Positions 21,300 to 32,494 of a stretch of 64,000 bases of DNA are shown here, piece after piece. Location: contig OZ024789.1 of NCBI GenBank assembly GCA_964017065.1, positions 7,940,191 through 8,004,190 on the forward strand, given 5' to 3'. The position numbers were made by a program, and so were the translations under genes. This stretch comes from Haliclona indistincta (taxonomy: Eukaryota > Porifera > Demospongiae > Haplosclerida > Chalinidae). The notes below the pieces were generated by a model. The model was not told the DNA's origin. It did not search any database and saw only the letters and a list, made by a program, of their open reading frames with translations. Each line of letters begins with the position of its first letter. Position 1 is the first letter of the stretch.

Positions 21300-22139
21300 A
21301 GTTTGCATTAAGTACAGCTCCCCCTAGTCTTGCAGAATAGGTTTTTGATTCCTTGAAATATCAGCAGTAGTTTCTGTTACAAACCCCTAGCAACCAAGGC
21401 AAAATACATGGCGTAAATCTATACACACCAGACCCAGTGAACTATGGGCTCCTGAAGACACTGATAGTCATCATAAACTGTAATTGAAGGAATTTAAGTC
21501 CAAACATTTTCAAGGGGGGTTAGGGTATGGATTTGGGACTATGTGTGGTACAAAGAGCACTCCTTATTTGATATGTGTGTTCAGTAACAGTCAATAGCAC
21601 TCAGACATTGACAATTGGGTTCAAAGGGCCAGGCACTACTGAGTCAGCTGAGCAGATCAAAGCAGAACTTGAAATGTATTTGATGTGACGTCATACTGTC
21701 TAGTGTACTCTGTGTATTTACAGCCATGCAAGTATGCACAATAATGTGATTAGCAGCTTTCCTTACTGTGGGACTGTGTTGTAGTACAAAGTGTCCTTCT
21801 TAATCACTAATTTTGTATCATTATCAGTACACTGTATTCACATTCAAACAGCCAATGAGCAGAGCCACTTTCACATGCATGTAGCGGCACACTGACATAA
21901 GTCAGTAGGCCGTAGTTTAGTCGTAGTTAACAGCCGTGCATTGTACTTCAGTCAGAAACCATATCAACAACGACTAGACAAAATTTAATCGGAATTGACC
22001 GCGTTTGTACTATTTGAGATCATTTCGTGTATAAAAACGCCTTCGGCCGGCTAAACTCGACAATGCACATTGTGTATGTAGACTACCTTAGTGCAGAATA
22101 ACAGTGTTCACGTATCATTCTGGTGCGTCGATCGATCAT
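21300..22139 (+). promoter_or_regulatory. Duplicated 5' flank of Calx-beta gene 1, TATA at 22030
   Basis: Blocks at 21480-21700 and 21770-22139 recur before copy 2 (24840-25594); the nearer block also occurs before copy 3 (32140-32494). A TATAAAAA box at 22030-22037 is about 100 bases before the ATG, and the strings TCGGAATTGAC and CACACTGACATAAGTCAGTA are kept. No gene seen in the 840 bases. Confidence 0.5.
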
Positions 22140-24655
22140 ATGCCGCTGTTTCTCATCAACACACTCGTCAGTTTGTTGTGCAGTGAGTTATACCGTCGCG
22201 TACAGATTCAGAGTAAACTTTTGACTCTGATCTTGTGTCTCACAGTACTTCAGCTGGCATTTGGTTGCAATGTTACATGTCCAGTGAATTCGGGCACAAA
22301 ATGTAATGCAAAGTTAGATAACTACTGTCCAGGATCATACTCTGGACCAAAGGCTACATGCGATACTGGAACAGGATACTGCAGGTGTTTCAAATCAGCA
22401 CTTTATGATGAGTGCACCTGTCTGCGTGAGTGATTGACCTGTTTATATTTTACTTATATGAATGTTTTCACTCATGCAGCTAGCTATGCAGGTTGCCTTA
22501 TTAAAAGATCTCCCAGTACATATGTAGGGTTACCATCCAGTGATGGTACTCCAGAGACTCCTTTCTACGGATGTGTTAGCACAGCCACTAACTGTGAATA
22601 TGAAGTTCATGTGATTGCAAACTATGAGAGCAGTAATGGTCGTAATTATGGATATGGTTTTAAGCCTGTTCCTGGAAGCACATATGTTAATGTGAATATC
22701 AATGGGCAGAGCTCAAAGCCTCTTATACTTGTCTTTATATCTTATGAAGAAGTTCATTGGCGACTGAGCTTGTCGAGTGGAGCTGTAGTAAACAGAATTA
22801 TACTTGTAAGCTGCATACATTTAACTCAGCCTTATAGTTCTAATTCTTTTAAATTAGGGTGGGTACCAAACTAGTAAATTATACGGATATCCGAATACCA
22901 GTGTTGAAGTTGTTCCACGCAACATGCTGAGCTCTGGTTATGGTACAGATGATGGCGGAGGGAGTACAGCTGAAAATCTCATTTACTTGACTAAGAGATT
23001 TGGTCCAATATCTTCATTCAGTGGTAGTTACCGTGCTGATAGATGGACTGTCAACATTGACCGATCTCCAGGTACATATGACATGATAATAATGTGAAAG
23101 TGAATTATCTTGTTCTTTCCATAGTGTGTAATTCATCAATGTCAACTCATAGCAATCAATGTAAGATTCCCCATCACAGTATCAGAATACATAATAGTAT
23201 AGCACTGTCATATTGACATCGGTTTTAAAAGTGCATTATAACGTGCAGTGTTGTGTCAACTGAGCTGAGTAATCTATTTCATAATAAATGTTTGTAGCTA
23301 TTGTGGTCAGATTTGAAAGGGAGAGATACTATATACATGAATATGAGAGTGCTACAGTTGTATTGTTGACCAACGGACCGACAAATAGAGACATCACTGT
23401 TCGCTATTCAACCATCGATGGCACAGCTCGAGGTAAAGTTATATGATACAGAATGTGCTTGCACGGTTTGTTTCACATCACTCATTTCTAGCTCCAATGG
23501 ACTACACTGCTATCGACCAGGAAAGAATCATTCCAGCTGGTACTACTCAATTTGAGATTAATATTTCTATCAAGAACGATAGAGTTGCAGAGACAGATGA
23601 GACCTTCAAAGTCCACCTATCACTACCCGATGAACCTACTCTGTGCATTCCTGATACTATTGTTAGCATCATAAGTGAGTGATCTAACAATAATTATTAT
23701 AGTTACATGTACTCTGTACTTTGAACAGTGACAGAACACCAAGTATTCATTTATTATGAATAATATTGCAGTAGCTTAAAATCTGCACCTTCTACCAAGC
23801 AGTCATACAGTTATGATGGTGCCTGTGACAATATCAATGCTTACCCAATGATTCTCAATAGAGTTATGCAAACAGTACTGTACTCACAATAATGATACAA
23901 TAATATTATGACCCATTTTCACACATTTATGAGGGTGCTTCTATAGTGTATCAGTATGCAGTTATATGCATGTGGTCCTCAATGTGCTGCACTCACTTCA
24001 TTCAATGCAAACCAGTGATCTTGTGTATGCAAAATACACTTGAGGTCAAATGGCATATATATGGATTGCTTTGTTAAAAAAAGCAAAAAATTTATTGGGT
24101 TAAAATTACTGAAAATATATTATATTTATTACAGGACAACCAACCAGGCCGACAGCTAATAGGCAGACAACTAATAGGCCGACAAATAATAGGCCATTCA
24201 ACAATAGGCCATCAGCGTCATCTGCAGGTACGTTGGCTGGAGGACTACTTGGAGGGGTTTTCGGAGGAATCGCACTGCTGGCATTGGCTATAATTTTTGT
24301 GTCCATCATAAGTGTGAGGTATTATACCACAAGATCACGAGTAAATGTGGTAAATACACGTACTGCATACAATTGGACTACTAGTGATGATTTTGCCAGA
24401 AACAATCCACCAATCGATTATGCTTTCAATCTAAAACGATCTGATCAAAAATCTGTAGCAGTTACAATCACACAGCCACAGACGTGTCTCTCGATCACAC
24501 AAGCTCCTCCTCCTGCATATGATATCCATGAAACGTTTGCTACCTGCAACGAGAACAGTAAATCAGAAGCTCCTCTCTATCTGCAGCCTCCTCCTACCTA
24601 TGATACAGCTACTCAAGAGACAAAGTGTGAATCCCACAACATTCCTAAAGAATGA
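22140..24655 (+). CDS. Type I membrane protein with Calx-beta domain and PPxY tail (copy 1)
   Basis: Eight exons with consistent phases: 22140-22182, 22246-22425, 22480-22805, 22858-23071, 23125-23160, 23298-23432, 23492-23674, 24135-24655; 545 aa. Exon 1 joins exon 2 to give a signal peptide (MPLFLINTLVSLLC plus ILQLAFG). Then come a Cys-rich segment (CNVTCPVNSGTKC to YDECTCL) and a beta-rich region (exons 3-4, with SYEEVHW). Exons 6-7 encode one Calx-beta domain (EYESATVVLLTNGPTNRD, DYTAIDQERIIPAG, ETDETFKVHLSLPDEP). A Thr/Arg/Pro/Asn stalk, a TM helix (GGLLGGVFGGIALLALAIIF) and a tail with two PPxY motifs (PPPAY, PPPTY) follow. Calx-beta domains are common in adhesion proteins, including sponge aggregation factor. 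Likely a cell-surface adhesion or recognition protein that can bind WW-domain partners inside the cell. Confidence 0.85.
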
Positions 24656-25594
24656 TCGACAGTCTACAAATTAAACAAACAATTAAATTTGATCAATATG
24701 ATAATCCAAACAATTAAAAAATCAATAATTATTACAATTATTTTACTTTGATTAATAATATGTGATTTAAGCTCATGCTGAGCCTCATACCAACCACTTC
24801 AGTAAAAATTAGCATGCAGTTAGTAATCTATAATTGTAATGAAAGAATTTAAGTCCAAACATTTTCAAGAGGGGTCTATAGGTATGGATTTGGGACTATG
24901 TTGTGGTACAAAGTGCACTCCTTATTTGATACAGGTATGTGTGTTTAGTAACAGTCAATAATACTCATTGACAATCGGTTCAAAGGGCCAGGCACTATAC
25001 TGAGTCAGCTGAGCAGATCAAGGCAGAACATGAGATGTGATCATGTCATACTGTCTAGTGTATCTGTTTATTTACAACCAAGTATGCACAATAATTGGAT
25101 TAGCAGCTAATCATAATCACTGAAGCATTTCCTCAACAAGGAGGATGCTGCATAGATTTGGGACTGTGCTGTAGTGCAAAGTACTTAACCATTTTTATCA
25201 TTATCGTATTCAAACAGCCAATGAATATAATTATTCTCTCAGGCAGGTACCGTATATGGATTGAATAGACGGCTACTACAATGTATTTTAACCTGCCAAG
25301 CTGCTGCAGATCCACTTACATGCATGTAGATAGCGGCACACTGACATAAGTCAGTAGCCTGGCTATAGTTTAGTCGTGGTTAACACCTGTGCATTGTACT
25401 TCAGTCATTAACCATACCAACAACGACTATAGACTAAGTCATTCAATCGGAATTGACTATTTGTGATCTCATTTCGTGTATAAAAACACCTTCGCCCGGC
25501 TAAATTTACGACAATGCACATTGTATATGTACATGTAAACTACCTTAGTGCAGAATAACAGTGTTCACGTATCAGTCTGGTGCGTCGATCGATA
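24656..25594 (+). promoter_or_regulatory. Duplicated 5' flank of Calx-beta gene 2, TATA at 25479
   Basis: After the 3' flank of copy 1, sequence from 24840 matches 21480 onward with indels. TATAAAAA at 25479-25486 lies 109 bases before the ATG. No coding frame. Confidence 0.5.
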
Positions 25595-28500
25595 ATGCCG
25601 CTGTTTCTCATCAACACACTCGTCAGTTTGTTGTGCAGTGAGTTATACCGTCGCCTACAGATTCAGTAAACTTTTGACTCTGATCTTGTGTCTCACAGTA
25701 CTTCAGCTGGCATTTGGTTGCAATGTTACATGTCCAGTGAATTCGGGCACAAAATGTAATGCAGCGTTAGACAACTACTGTCCAGGATCACCAAAGGCTA
25801 CATGCGATACTGGAACAGGATACTGCAGGTGTTTCAAATCAGCACTTTATGATGAGTGCACTTGTCTGCGTGAGTGATTGATCTGGTTATATTATACTTA
25901 TAAGAATGTTTTCACTCATGCAGCTAGCTATGCAGGTTGCCTTATTAAAAGATCTCCCAGTACATATGTTGGGTTACCATCCAGTGATGGTAGTCCAGAG
26001 ACTCCTTTCTACGGATGTGTTAGCACAGCCACTAACTGTGAATATGAAGTTCATGTGATTGCAAACTATGAGAGCAGTAATGGTCGTAATTATGGATATG
26101 GTTTTAAGCCTGTTCCTGGAATCACATACGTTATTGTGAATATCAATGGGCAGAGCTCAAAGCCTCTTATTCTTGTCTTTATATCTTATGAAGAAGTTCA
26201 TTGGCAACTGAATTTGCCAAGTGGAGTTGTCGTGAACAAAACTCTACTTGTAAGCTACACATTTAAACTCAGCCTTATTTCTAATTCTTTTTAAATTAGG
26301 GTGGGTACCACACTAGTAAATTATACGGATATCCAAATACCAGTGTTGAGGTTGTTCCACGCAACATGCTAAGCTATGGTTATGGCACAGATGATGGCGG
26401 AGGGAATACTGCTGAAAATCTCATATACTTGACTAAGAGATTTGGTCCAATATCTTCATTCAGTGGTAGTTACCGTGCTGATAGATGGACTGTCAACATT
26501 GACCGATCTCCAGGTGCATATGACATGACAATAAAATTAATGTGAAAGTGACTTATCTTGTTCTTTCCATATATAGTGTGTAATTCATCAATGTCAACTC
26601 ATAGCAATCAATGTAAGATTCCCCATCACAGTATCATAATACATATAGTATAGCACTGTCTTATTGACATCGATTTTAAAAGTGCATTTTAACGGGCAGT
26701 GTTGTGTCAACTGAGCTGAGTAATCTATTTCCTAATAAATGTTTGTAGCTATTGTGGTCAGATTTGAAAGGGAGAGATACTATATACATGAATATGAGAG
26801 TGCTACAGTTGTATTGTTGACCAACGGACCAACAAATAGAGATATCATAGTTCGCTATTCAACCATTGATGGAACAGCTCGAGGTAAAGTTCAGAATGTG
26901 CTTGCACAGTTTGTTTCACATCACTCATTTGTAGCTCCAATGGACTACACTGCTATCGACCAGGAAAGTATCATTCCAGCTGGTACTGCTCGATTTGAGA
27001 TTAATATTTCTATCAAGAACGATAGAGTTCCAGAGACAGATGAGACCTTCAAAGTCCACTTATCACTACCTGATGAGCCTACACTGTGCATTCCTGATAC
27101 TATTGTTAGCATCATAAGTGAGTGATCTAACAGTATAATATAATATAGTTATTACATTGTACGTCATCTTTCACCAATCAGATTGCTCTATTCGAGGGCA
27201 TTAATGTAGGTTATTGACCGCGCGTAGCGTCTTCTATAGCAACAGACCGTTGCGTCTTTGCGAGTTTGAAAAATTCGCGATGTTATTGCGCTCACAGAGA
27301 TGAACTATGTAATAAATCATTTATTGCCCTACACAACTCGGGCAATAACCGACATTAATGACCTCGGGAAAGTCGGTTGCCCTCGTACAGTCTCGGGCAA
27401 CCGACTTTCCCGCGGTCATTAATGTCGGTTATTGCCCTCGTGTGAGGGCAATAACTAATACTTACATGTACTTTGTACTTTGACCAGTGACGGAACACCA
27501 AGTATTCATTTATTATGAATAATATTGCAGTAGCTTAAAATCTGCACCATCTACCAGGCAGTCATACAGTTATGATGGTGCCTGTGACAATATCAATGCT
27601 TACCCAATGAAGCACCTAAGGTGCAGATGCCTCGGTGGAATGACACATTATCCACAAACACAACTATCCACCATTCCACAAACACAGCAACTGCAGGCCT
27701 AGGCCCTAGGTGCATTTATACTGGATTTCTGTACAGCTATCACAATGCAGTGCTTTAGTTATGCAATCAGAAGCCAATCAGTGCTAACCACAATTCAACT
27801 AGGCGTGCCTACAATGTTCAATGTACCGTACAGCCCATGCATACTGAACACGAGCGAGATAGCTTCCATATAGCTTGCTTACACAATTTCTCTGGACCTG
27901 CGCTGCTATCCTGTAGTAAAATTCTAACCTATCAGCTTCTAGGCAGTCGACTGTGGACAGCTTTGCCTTTGGAGAAGTCCAGATCGCCAGCAACGTTAAC
28001 AAAGTGAGCATATAGCGTCATAACTCACGAACTAAGCTTCGTATAAAGTTTTCACATGTTCAAAAGCGAGATAATACCGTGTTCTACTTGCATTGCTAGT
28101 TTCAGAACTTAACTTTCAACGTGCGCTACAAAACCGAACCAGCCGTGAGAAATTCACACGGTAACTTACGCACTAAGCTTTAAAATCAAACTTCTGAAAA
28201 TTCAAATCCGAGCAAGTATCGATTTCTACCCGTGTTGCTTTTTTCAGCGATTAGTTTTCAACGAGCGACGAGAAATCGTTGCGACAGACTGACAGAATGA
28301 ATGACAGAATGACAACACGACTACTGTATGCCTCGTGGCTCCGCCCACCGAGGCATAATGATTCTCTATAGAGTTATGCAAACAGTACTCACGATTTTGC
28401 TATAATATTATGACCCATTTTCACACATTTATGAGGGTGCTTCTAAAGTACACAAAACATAGACATAGCATAATTATTATGTGGTCCTCAATGTGCTGCA

Positions 28501-29127
28501 CTCACTTCATTCAATGCAAACCAGTGACAATGTGTATGCAAAATACACTTGTGGTCAAATGGCATATATTACATGTGTATATGGATTGCTTTGTTAAAAA
28601 AAACAAAAAATGTTAAAATTACTGAATTTTTATTTATTACAGGACAACCAACCAGGCCGACAGCAAATAGGCCGACAACTAATAGGCCATCAACTGCAGG
28701 TACGTTGGCTGGAGGACTACTTGGAGGGATTTTTGGAGGAATCACACTGATGGCATTGGCTATATTTTGTGTGTCCTTCATAATAATCAGGTATTATACC
28801 ACAAGATCACGAGTACGTGTGACAAATACACGTACTGCATACAATTGGACTACTAGTGATGATTTTACCAGAAACAATCCACCAATCGATTATGCTTTCA
28901 ATTTAAAACGATCTAATCAAGAATCTGTAGCAGTTACAATCACACAGCCAAAGATGTGTCTCTCGATCACACAAGCTCCTCCTCCTGCATATGATATTCA
29001 TGAAACGTTTGCTACCTGCAACGAAAACAGTAAACCAGAAGCTCCTCCCTATCTGCAGCCTCCTCCTACCTATGATACAGCTACTCAAGAGACAAAGTAT
29101 GAATCCCACAACATTCCTAAAGAATGA
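25595..29127 (+). CDS. Type I membrane protein with Calx-beta domain and PPxY tail (copy 2)
   Basis: Exons 25595-25637, 25699-25869, 25924-26249, 26300-26513, 26577-26612, 26749-26883, 26935-27117, 28643-29127; 530 aa. Same architecture as copy 1, with three residues lost in the Cys-rich part (YSG) and a shorter stalk. All splice sites and phases are kept and no stop is seen. Intron 6 is only 51 bases, a multiple of three and stop-free, so retention would add 17 residues inside the Calx-beta domain. Intron 7 is enlarged to 1.5 kb by two repeat insertions. Tail motifs PPPAY and PPPTY are conserved. Confidence 0.85.
27165..27456. mobile_element. Fold-back element in intron 7 of Calx-beta copy 2
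   Basis: Long inverted repeat: 27339-27385 (GGGCAATAACCGACATTAAT onward) pairs with 27391-27440, leaving a 5-base loop. Outer pieces TTGCCCTACAC and GTGAGGGCAAT extend it. It is absent from copies 1 and 3, so it inserted after duplication. Confidence 0.75.
27611..28357. mobile_element. 747-bp interspersed repeat in intron 7 of Calx-beta copy 2
   Basis: It is placed in a site intact in copies 1 and 3 (CCAATGATTCTC), with ATGA on both sides. The inner left boundary carries TGCCTCGGTGG and the right end CCACCGAGGCA, an 11-bp inverted match. A homologous segment lies in the opposite orientation at about 57240-57690. The frame SPKAKLSTVDCL to RNCVSK is shared by both but is not a recognised protein. 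Confidence 0.7.
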
Positions 29128-29321
29128 TCTACAAATTAAACAAACAATTACATTTGGTCAATATGATAAGCGTCATATCAACCACTTCAGTTAAATTATG
29201 ATTATTTCATGCAGAGCAAAAAATTAATGTATTACAACTCAATTTGTCAAACCAATCCTAATTTTTACATTACATAATGCACATGCTATTATGAGTCACG
29301 ATAATGTAGATTAGTTTAGCA

Positions 29322-29990
29322 TCCATCGGATTGCTGTCATCTCAAAATCACACAACTGCTCTGGAGTAGATCCAACCCACATGCCGCGAGAGGCAACTAC
29401 TGATGGATCTATATTATAGACAATTTTAGAGTGAAATAAAGTGACCAGCAATCCATTCACTACAGCTCTGCTGAAATACTCCAGTAGAATGGGGTCATCT
29501 GGATTATAGTCTCGATCATAAGCCAGTGGATCTAAATATTCCTTTTATCTAAATTAGCTAATTTTTATAATCCATTTCTGAACACAGCGTCTCTAGCATT
29601 TTGAGGTGAGATGGAGTTAAGTTTATTTTTGAGGAGGGAAATCTATAGCCATTTTATAGGTGACATCATCCATAGCACTGTCTCCTTCATCTGCAATAAG
29701 AGCGATACGATCTCCGGCCCACTGCCCAATTCCACATTGTAAAAGTGAAGCCAAGTCACCATCTGCAGTGATGGTAGTCTTCACTTCTTGAGCCAAACGT
29801 TTGGGTAACAAGTCAAGTTGATGATGTTCACTGTCCTTACTTATGGTCTTAAGACACGAGTTCTTTAGCGACATATCTCCATGGTCCAAGTTCAAAAGAA
29901 GCAAAATCAAGTCTTGAAGTCCAATACTAATGCATGGAGGTGGTAAAAGTAGTTCTGTAGCTTTACCACAAATACCAACTCGAGGTCAAT
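29322..29990 (-). pseudogene. Broken duplicate of the unrecognised gene at 35.2-36.2 kb
   Basis: The segment SLKNSCLKTISKDSEH to GIGQWAGDRIALIADEGDSA survives (29623-29910). The donor of the proposed 38-base intron is lost (AAACGT to AAACTT), the next frame hits a stop, and the WAGNRI region has a deletion near 29375. It follows Calx-beta copy 2 exactly as the intact version follows copy 3. Confidence 0.75.
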
Positions 29991-30489
29991 GAAATGAAAC
30001 ACCTGGTGTCTATGAACAACAGCTCGGTTCTACATGAAATAGACCCTAGTAGCTAGTCAATCTGATTGGTCAATATCACTATAATTACTCCTAGACCTCA
30101 AATGAGATTCACCGGTCAGCTGATGAGGTATTTGGTGGCAGAGAATGCCATTTACATCATGCTATTGAGTGTTCCATACTCTTTGTTATGAACTCTTGTC
30201 TGTAGCTGACATTAGCATAGATATTAGTAAGTGTTACAGAGATTTTATTACTTCTTGTAAGGAAGATTTGAGTGTAAAGTGTCACCTTGCAGTCACTAAT
30301 GTGTCAAGTCACTGATATTTATTCACACAGTGGAGCATGATCAAAGACTTAGTGGAGTTATAATGCATTAGTGCTACGGTCTACGCTCTATGTTTACGCT
30401 TTACCCTTGCAAGAAGTAATAAAATCGCTGGAAAGCATGTTTGTGATAAATGTATTTGATTTAGCTAACTCCTATAATTATTTACACAG
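29991..30489. other. Intergenic, no gene seen
   Basis: Here upstream P450 exons would be expected for the fragment that follows, but no I-helix, ExxR or earlier P450 piece is found. AAGAAGTAATAAAATCGCTG near 30411 resembles sequence near 4285. Confidence 0.4.
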
Positions 30490-31003
30490 AGTTTGCCTTA
30501 CTCACCAAATCGAAGCCCTCAGTATTTTGATGATCCTCTGAAGTTTGACCCAGGTCGGTTTGATCCTGGACAGAAACGGTATTCATCAATCTTGTGTGTT
30601 CAGATGTGCTGCATATTATCATCTCCTCTCCAGTCCTAGTCCGTATGTGTTCTTTCCATTTGGTGTTGGTCATCGTTCGTGCATTGGAAGAGTTTTGGCA
30701 ATGGTGAGAATACTATGGTTTTATAACTATTTTTGTTTTGAATTGAATTTATAATGGTGTAACACACCAATTTTATGTTGTTGATGTCTTTTATTTTGTT
30801 AACCCAGAGCAATATGGTATTAATTTACATGTATATTTAACTCTTTATTGCTATAGATGCAAGCAAAGATTTTACTTGTTCATCTGTTGAGAGCATACAA
30901 CTTCTCACTACCTAAGGACTATTGTCTAAAAGCTGCTTGCAACACTGTTCTACTGAATCCAGTAGATGATCTGCCTTGCACTGTAACAACTCTTCGACAA
31001 TAA
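30490..31003 (+). pseudogene. Orphan last three exons of a CYP46-like P450
   Basis: Exons 30490-30578 (RSPQYFDDPLKFDPGRFDPG), 30634-30703 (YVFFPFGVGHRSCIGRVLAM, heme Cys loop) and 30857-31003 (AKILLVHLLRAYNFSLP to VTTLRQ stop). Splice phases match exons 13-15 of the array on the other strand. No catalytic N-terminal part exists on this strand within the window, so it is a 3' fragment, carried in by the duplication or left after a deletion. It diverges from A, B and C, so it comes from another family member. Confidence 0.8.
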
Positions 31004-32390
31004 ATCTAATTTTTTTGATTCCATCAGTAAATAAAAACTTTCATTATGTAGGTTAAAATTATTGCTGAAACTAGATAAATCCATCCTGTCATTTATGTCA
31101 CAATTTGTTATTGACCATGCATGCTATAATTATATTGACTGTTATGTGTAACGGCATAGTTTGCAATGATGTATGATCATTATGATACAAAAACCTATAG
31201 TAGTCCAGTCTTAATATATTCATGATTATTGCATGATTTACACTACAAAACCATAGTTTCTTACTGTACTTCAGTGGAGTGGGAACTCTTCATTGCAATG
31301 TGGAGACAGCAAAATTGATACTTGTATGTTTAACAGCCTCTAAAATCAGGACACTGGCTATCTGTGGGCCCAACCCAAGGGGGTCCAGATTAGAGAAGTT
31401 CATTTGTACATTGTGTCTTTCATAAGCTACAACTTCACTGATTTTATTCCATATCATTGCAACTTGAATGCTTGGATAACTGGCACTGCAGCAATATCAC
31501 TGTCATTTATAATAGGATTTATCAAACTGCTTGCTTGACTTTGCTTTAGCTACGGTGTAGAGAGAAAGATATTATTGTGTAAGAAGCGGAACACATTGTC
31601 AATTCAGTAACTGTTTTGTATCATACCATCTTCCATTCCACAGTGGGTTGACATAGGTAGGATGCAGGGACAGCCATTATACACAGTGGGTTGACATAGG
31701 TAGGATACAGGGACAGACCTAGAGAATGTACTTCGGGTGTCTGGAATTCTAATTCAGTATCTACTACAAGTGTTTATGAATAGAGGATTACTACACTGTT
31801 AATATTATTGAGTGGTACTTTTTATTCATTCCTTTCATTACTCCTGAGTTGCTTGAGTGAGTACTAGTGTGTCTCAGCAGTAGCGGATTTTAGGGCCTGG
31901 GGCTCGTGATCTTGTAAATTTTCTGCTGCAAATTAATAGTCACTGCAAACATTGCTGATCATGAAGTTAATGTTGCAAAGATATTGTCCTACTTCATCAA
32001 CTTGCAGTAAATTTTGGATTACACCTAGCGAACCGTGCACTTAGAAGTTCATGACATTGTGTATAGATCTACTGTGGTTCTTAACCGCGGAACCAACCTC
32101 TGAACTAATGTAATCTGACTATTAACTACGGATCACGACAAGCATTTCCTTACTATGGGACTGTGTTGTAGTACATAAGTCTTAGTGTATCTTGATCTGT
32201 ACACTGTATTCACATTCGAACAGCTACTGAATGAGCAGAGCCACTTTCACATGCATGTAGCGGCACACCGACATAAGTCAGTAGGCCGTAGCTTAGTCGT
32301 AGTTAAACAAACCATAATTATCAACAACGACTAGGCAAATTTAATCGGAATTGACGTTTGTACTATTTGAGATAATTTCGTGTATAAAAA
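31004..32390. other. Intergenic; short tandem duplication
   Basis: No gene is seen. CAGTGGGTTGACATAGGTAG occurs twice in tandem (31640 and 31683 area), each followed by GACAG. From about 32140 the sequence becomes the duplicated 5' flank of the Calx-beta family. Confidence 0.5.
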
Positions 32391-32392
32391 CG

Positions 32393-32400
32393 CCTTCGGC
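32393..32400 (+). promoter_or_regulatory. TATA box of Calx-beta gene 3
   Basis: TATAAAAA in TTTCGTGTATAAAAACGCC, about 95 bases before the ATG, in the same context as copies 1 and 2. Confidence 0.55.
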
Positions 32401-32494
32401 CGGCTGTATAAATTTACGACAAAGCACATTGTGTAGACTACCTTAGTGCAGAATAACAGTGTTCACCTATCACTGTCTGGTGCGTCGATCAATC

